A stretch of 64,000 bases of DNA, from positions 23,322,064 to 23,386,063 of the forward strand of contig NC_135558.1 of assembly GCF_964340395.1 (NCBI RefSeq). The letters are read 5' to 3'. This document shows, piece by piece, positions 62,890 to 64,000 of this stretch. How positions within the stretch are numbered: the stretch's first letter is position 1; each line of letters starts with the position of its first letter. The position numbers were made by a program, and so were the translations under genes. This DNA comes from Glandiceps talaboti (lineage: Eukaryota; Hemichordata; Enteropneusta; Spengelidae). Below the pieces are notes generated by a model that was not told the DNA's origin, ran no database searches, and saw only the letters and a list, made by a program, of their open reading frames with translations.

Positions 62890-64000
62890 ATAAAAGTTTT
62901 AATAGTTAGTTATTTCCAAGTACAATACAGTGCAATACATATACCAGGGTTCGTACACTTAAAGCAAAACAAAATTCCAGGACTTTCCAGGGGTTTTTCG
63001 TCAGTTTTCCAGGGGTATTCATATTGATTTTGGCCATTTTCCAGGGGTGTTGACACTAAAGTAATGACTATTTTAAAAAAAATTTGCGCTGCTACTCCAT
63101 TTGAAAAAAGAATTGATGCAGGACTGACAGTAGAAAGAAAAAATTGCTGTCACTCTGACTGGAAAAAAAAAATGCTCCCGTACCTACTTCCTCCATACCC
63201 CCCCCCCCCCCAAATCAAATGGTTCTCCCCTAAGTAGCTGTTTCGTCAAGCTGGTACACTGATCGTGTAAGATTGAGTCGCAGCATTCGTCAGTCTAATT
63301 CAGACATATACAGAAAAATAAATAATTTTTTTCTTCAAAATTTTGAATGAAAACGTTACGAAATTTCGAGCTATGAATAACTGAATACATTCATCGCTTG
63401 CATCTCGATGTTTATGTCCTGATGCCACGAGTTGCGGAACATCGCGATTTCTCAACTCAACTTGACCACTGACGAATGTTACTGTACCGAAAACATAAAA
63501 CAGTAGTTTATTCTTTTAGAACATGTAACACAAATACCCATTTATCGACGACATAAAAGTCAAAACCGTACTTCCACAACCCGGAAATTCAACTGCACTT
63601 CCCTAGGCCGTAGTATTGCCATGCCTGAGTTTCTAGTATTAGTATGTCGGACTCGTGCGCCAAACTTGTAACAATTTCTAGTCGTGGTTGATGATGCTTT
63701 GATACTCGCTACAATGTTACGATAATCTTGTTAACAGACCCACTGTTTCCCCTGGCCGGGACTGTTACAATATCATGTCCCTGAAATGGCGACTGGGAGA
63801 TGGAGTAGCAATATGTAAGATCGAAACAAACACTGCGGTGCCCATTCAACTACGCATAGGCACGGTCTGTGGGGCAAAGTGTCTCGTGGAACGATCGTTT
63901 GACTGTCTGGGTCTAATCAGCGTGAATTTTGATTCACCACCGTGGCGAAAGACTTTGAAAATATTTTCGACATTTTACATTTACGAGATTCAGAATCATA
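62890..64000. other. Right-edge sequence, no gene recognised
   Basis: 62960-63050 holds three copies of TTTTCCAGGGG or close variants, a small repeat. 63198-63211 is a C run. From about 63250 the sequence is richer in CpG and less repetitive. This could be an intron of the RALGDS-like gene, a promoter region or another element. No exon matching the missing RasGEF part was found. Confidence 0.45.

Noticed and set aside
62890-64000. A further RALGDS exon or a promoter at the right edge.
   Set aside because: No RasGEF motif was found in six frames by eye, and no clear promoter signature could be supported.

Overview
The window is animal genomic DNA, most likely from a marine invertebrate; the phylum cannot be fixed from the sequence. 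It is intron-rich and dominated by minisatellites, microsatellites and dispersed repeats. No bacterial-style genes, CRISPR arrays, rRNA or confident tRNA genes were seen. Eleven short conserved exons can be read by eye, and they belong to two convergent genes.

Gene 1 (+ strand) is the 3' end of a neuropathy target esterase / patatin-like phospholipase gene (PNPLA6/PNPLA7 family). Its last four coding exons are at 6468-6580, 8881-9034, 12479-12566 and 19833-19969. The phases join without error into a 163-residue C-terminus. The catalytic patatin domain lies upstream of the window.

Gene 2 (- strand) is the 3' half of a Ral guanine nucleotide exchange factor gene (RALGDS/RGL family). Seven exons in transcript order are 62755-62874, 58499-58620, 56656-56754, 44308-44428, 42570-42767, 37924-38038 and 37435-37586. 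Together they encode 308 residues: the end of the RasGEF domain, a Ser-rich linker and a complete C-terminal Ras-association (RA) domain. The neighbourhood echoes human PNPLA7-RALGDS (9q34) and PNPLA6-RGL3 (19p13), so the linkage may be ancestral.

Layout: 1-6331 is a 28-bp satellite-like array interrupted by a solo LTR with a 5-bp target duplication. 6468-19969 holds the PNPLA exons, with an 82-bp array in one intron and a 5.3-kb 43-bp array in the next. 19970-37434 is intergenic, with 51-, 52- and 47-bp arrays and several dispersed repeat families. 37435-62874 is the RALGDS-like gene. Its introns hold 55-, 23-, 30-, 55-, 35-, 42- and 55-bp arrays, a tRNA-derived SINE, and a 5'-truncated, frameshifted DIRS-type tyrosine-recombinase retrotransposon. 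62875-64000 has no recognised gene.

The most notable points are as follows. (1) A 4.4-kb, roughly 80-copy 55-bp minisatellite fills almost a whole RALGDS intron, is stop-poor on the sense strand, and shows a 550-bp higher-order repeat. (2) A strong G-quadruplex-forming array starts ten bases from a RALGDS 5' splice site. (3) A 43-bp array carries a 5' splice-site-like hexamer in most units inside a PNPLA intron. (4) A 51-bp array matches the end of a dispersed element elsewhere in the window. No new enzymatic or defence system was found.
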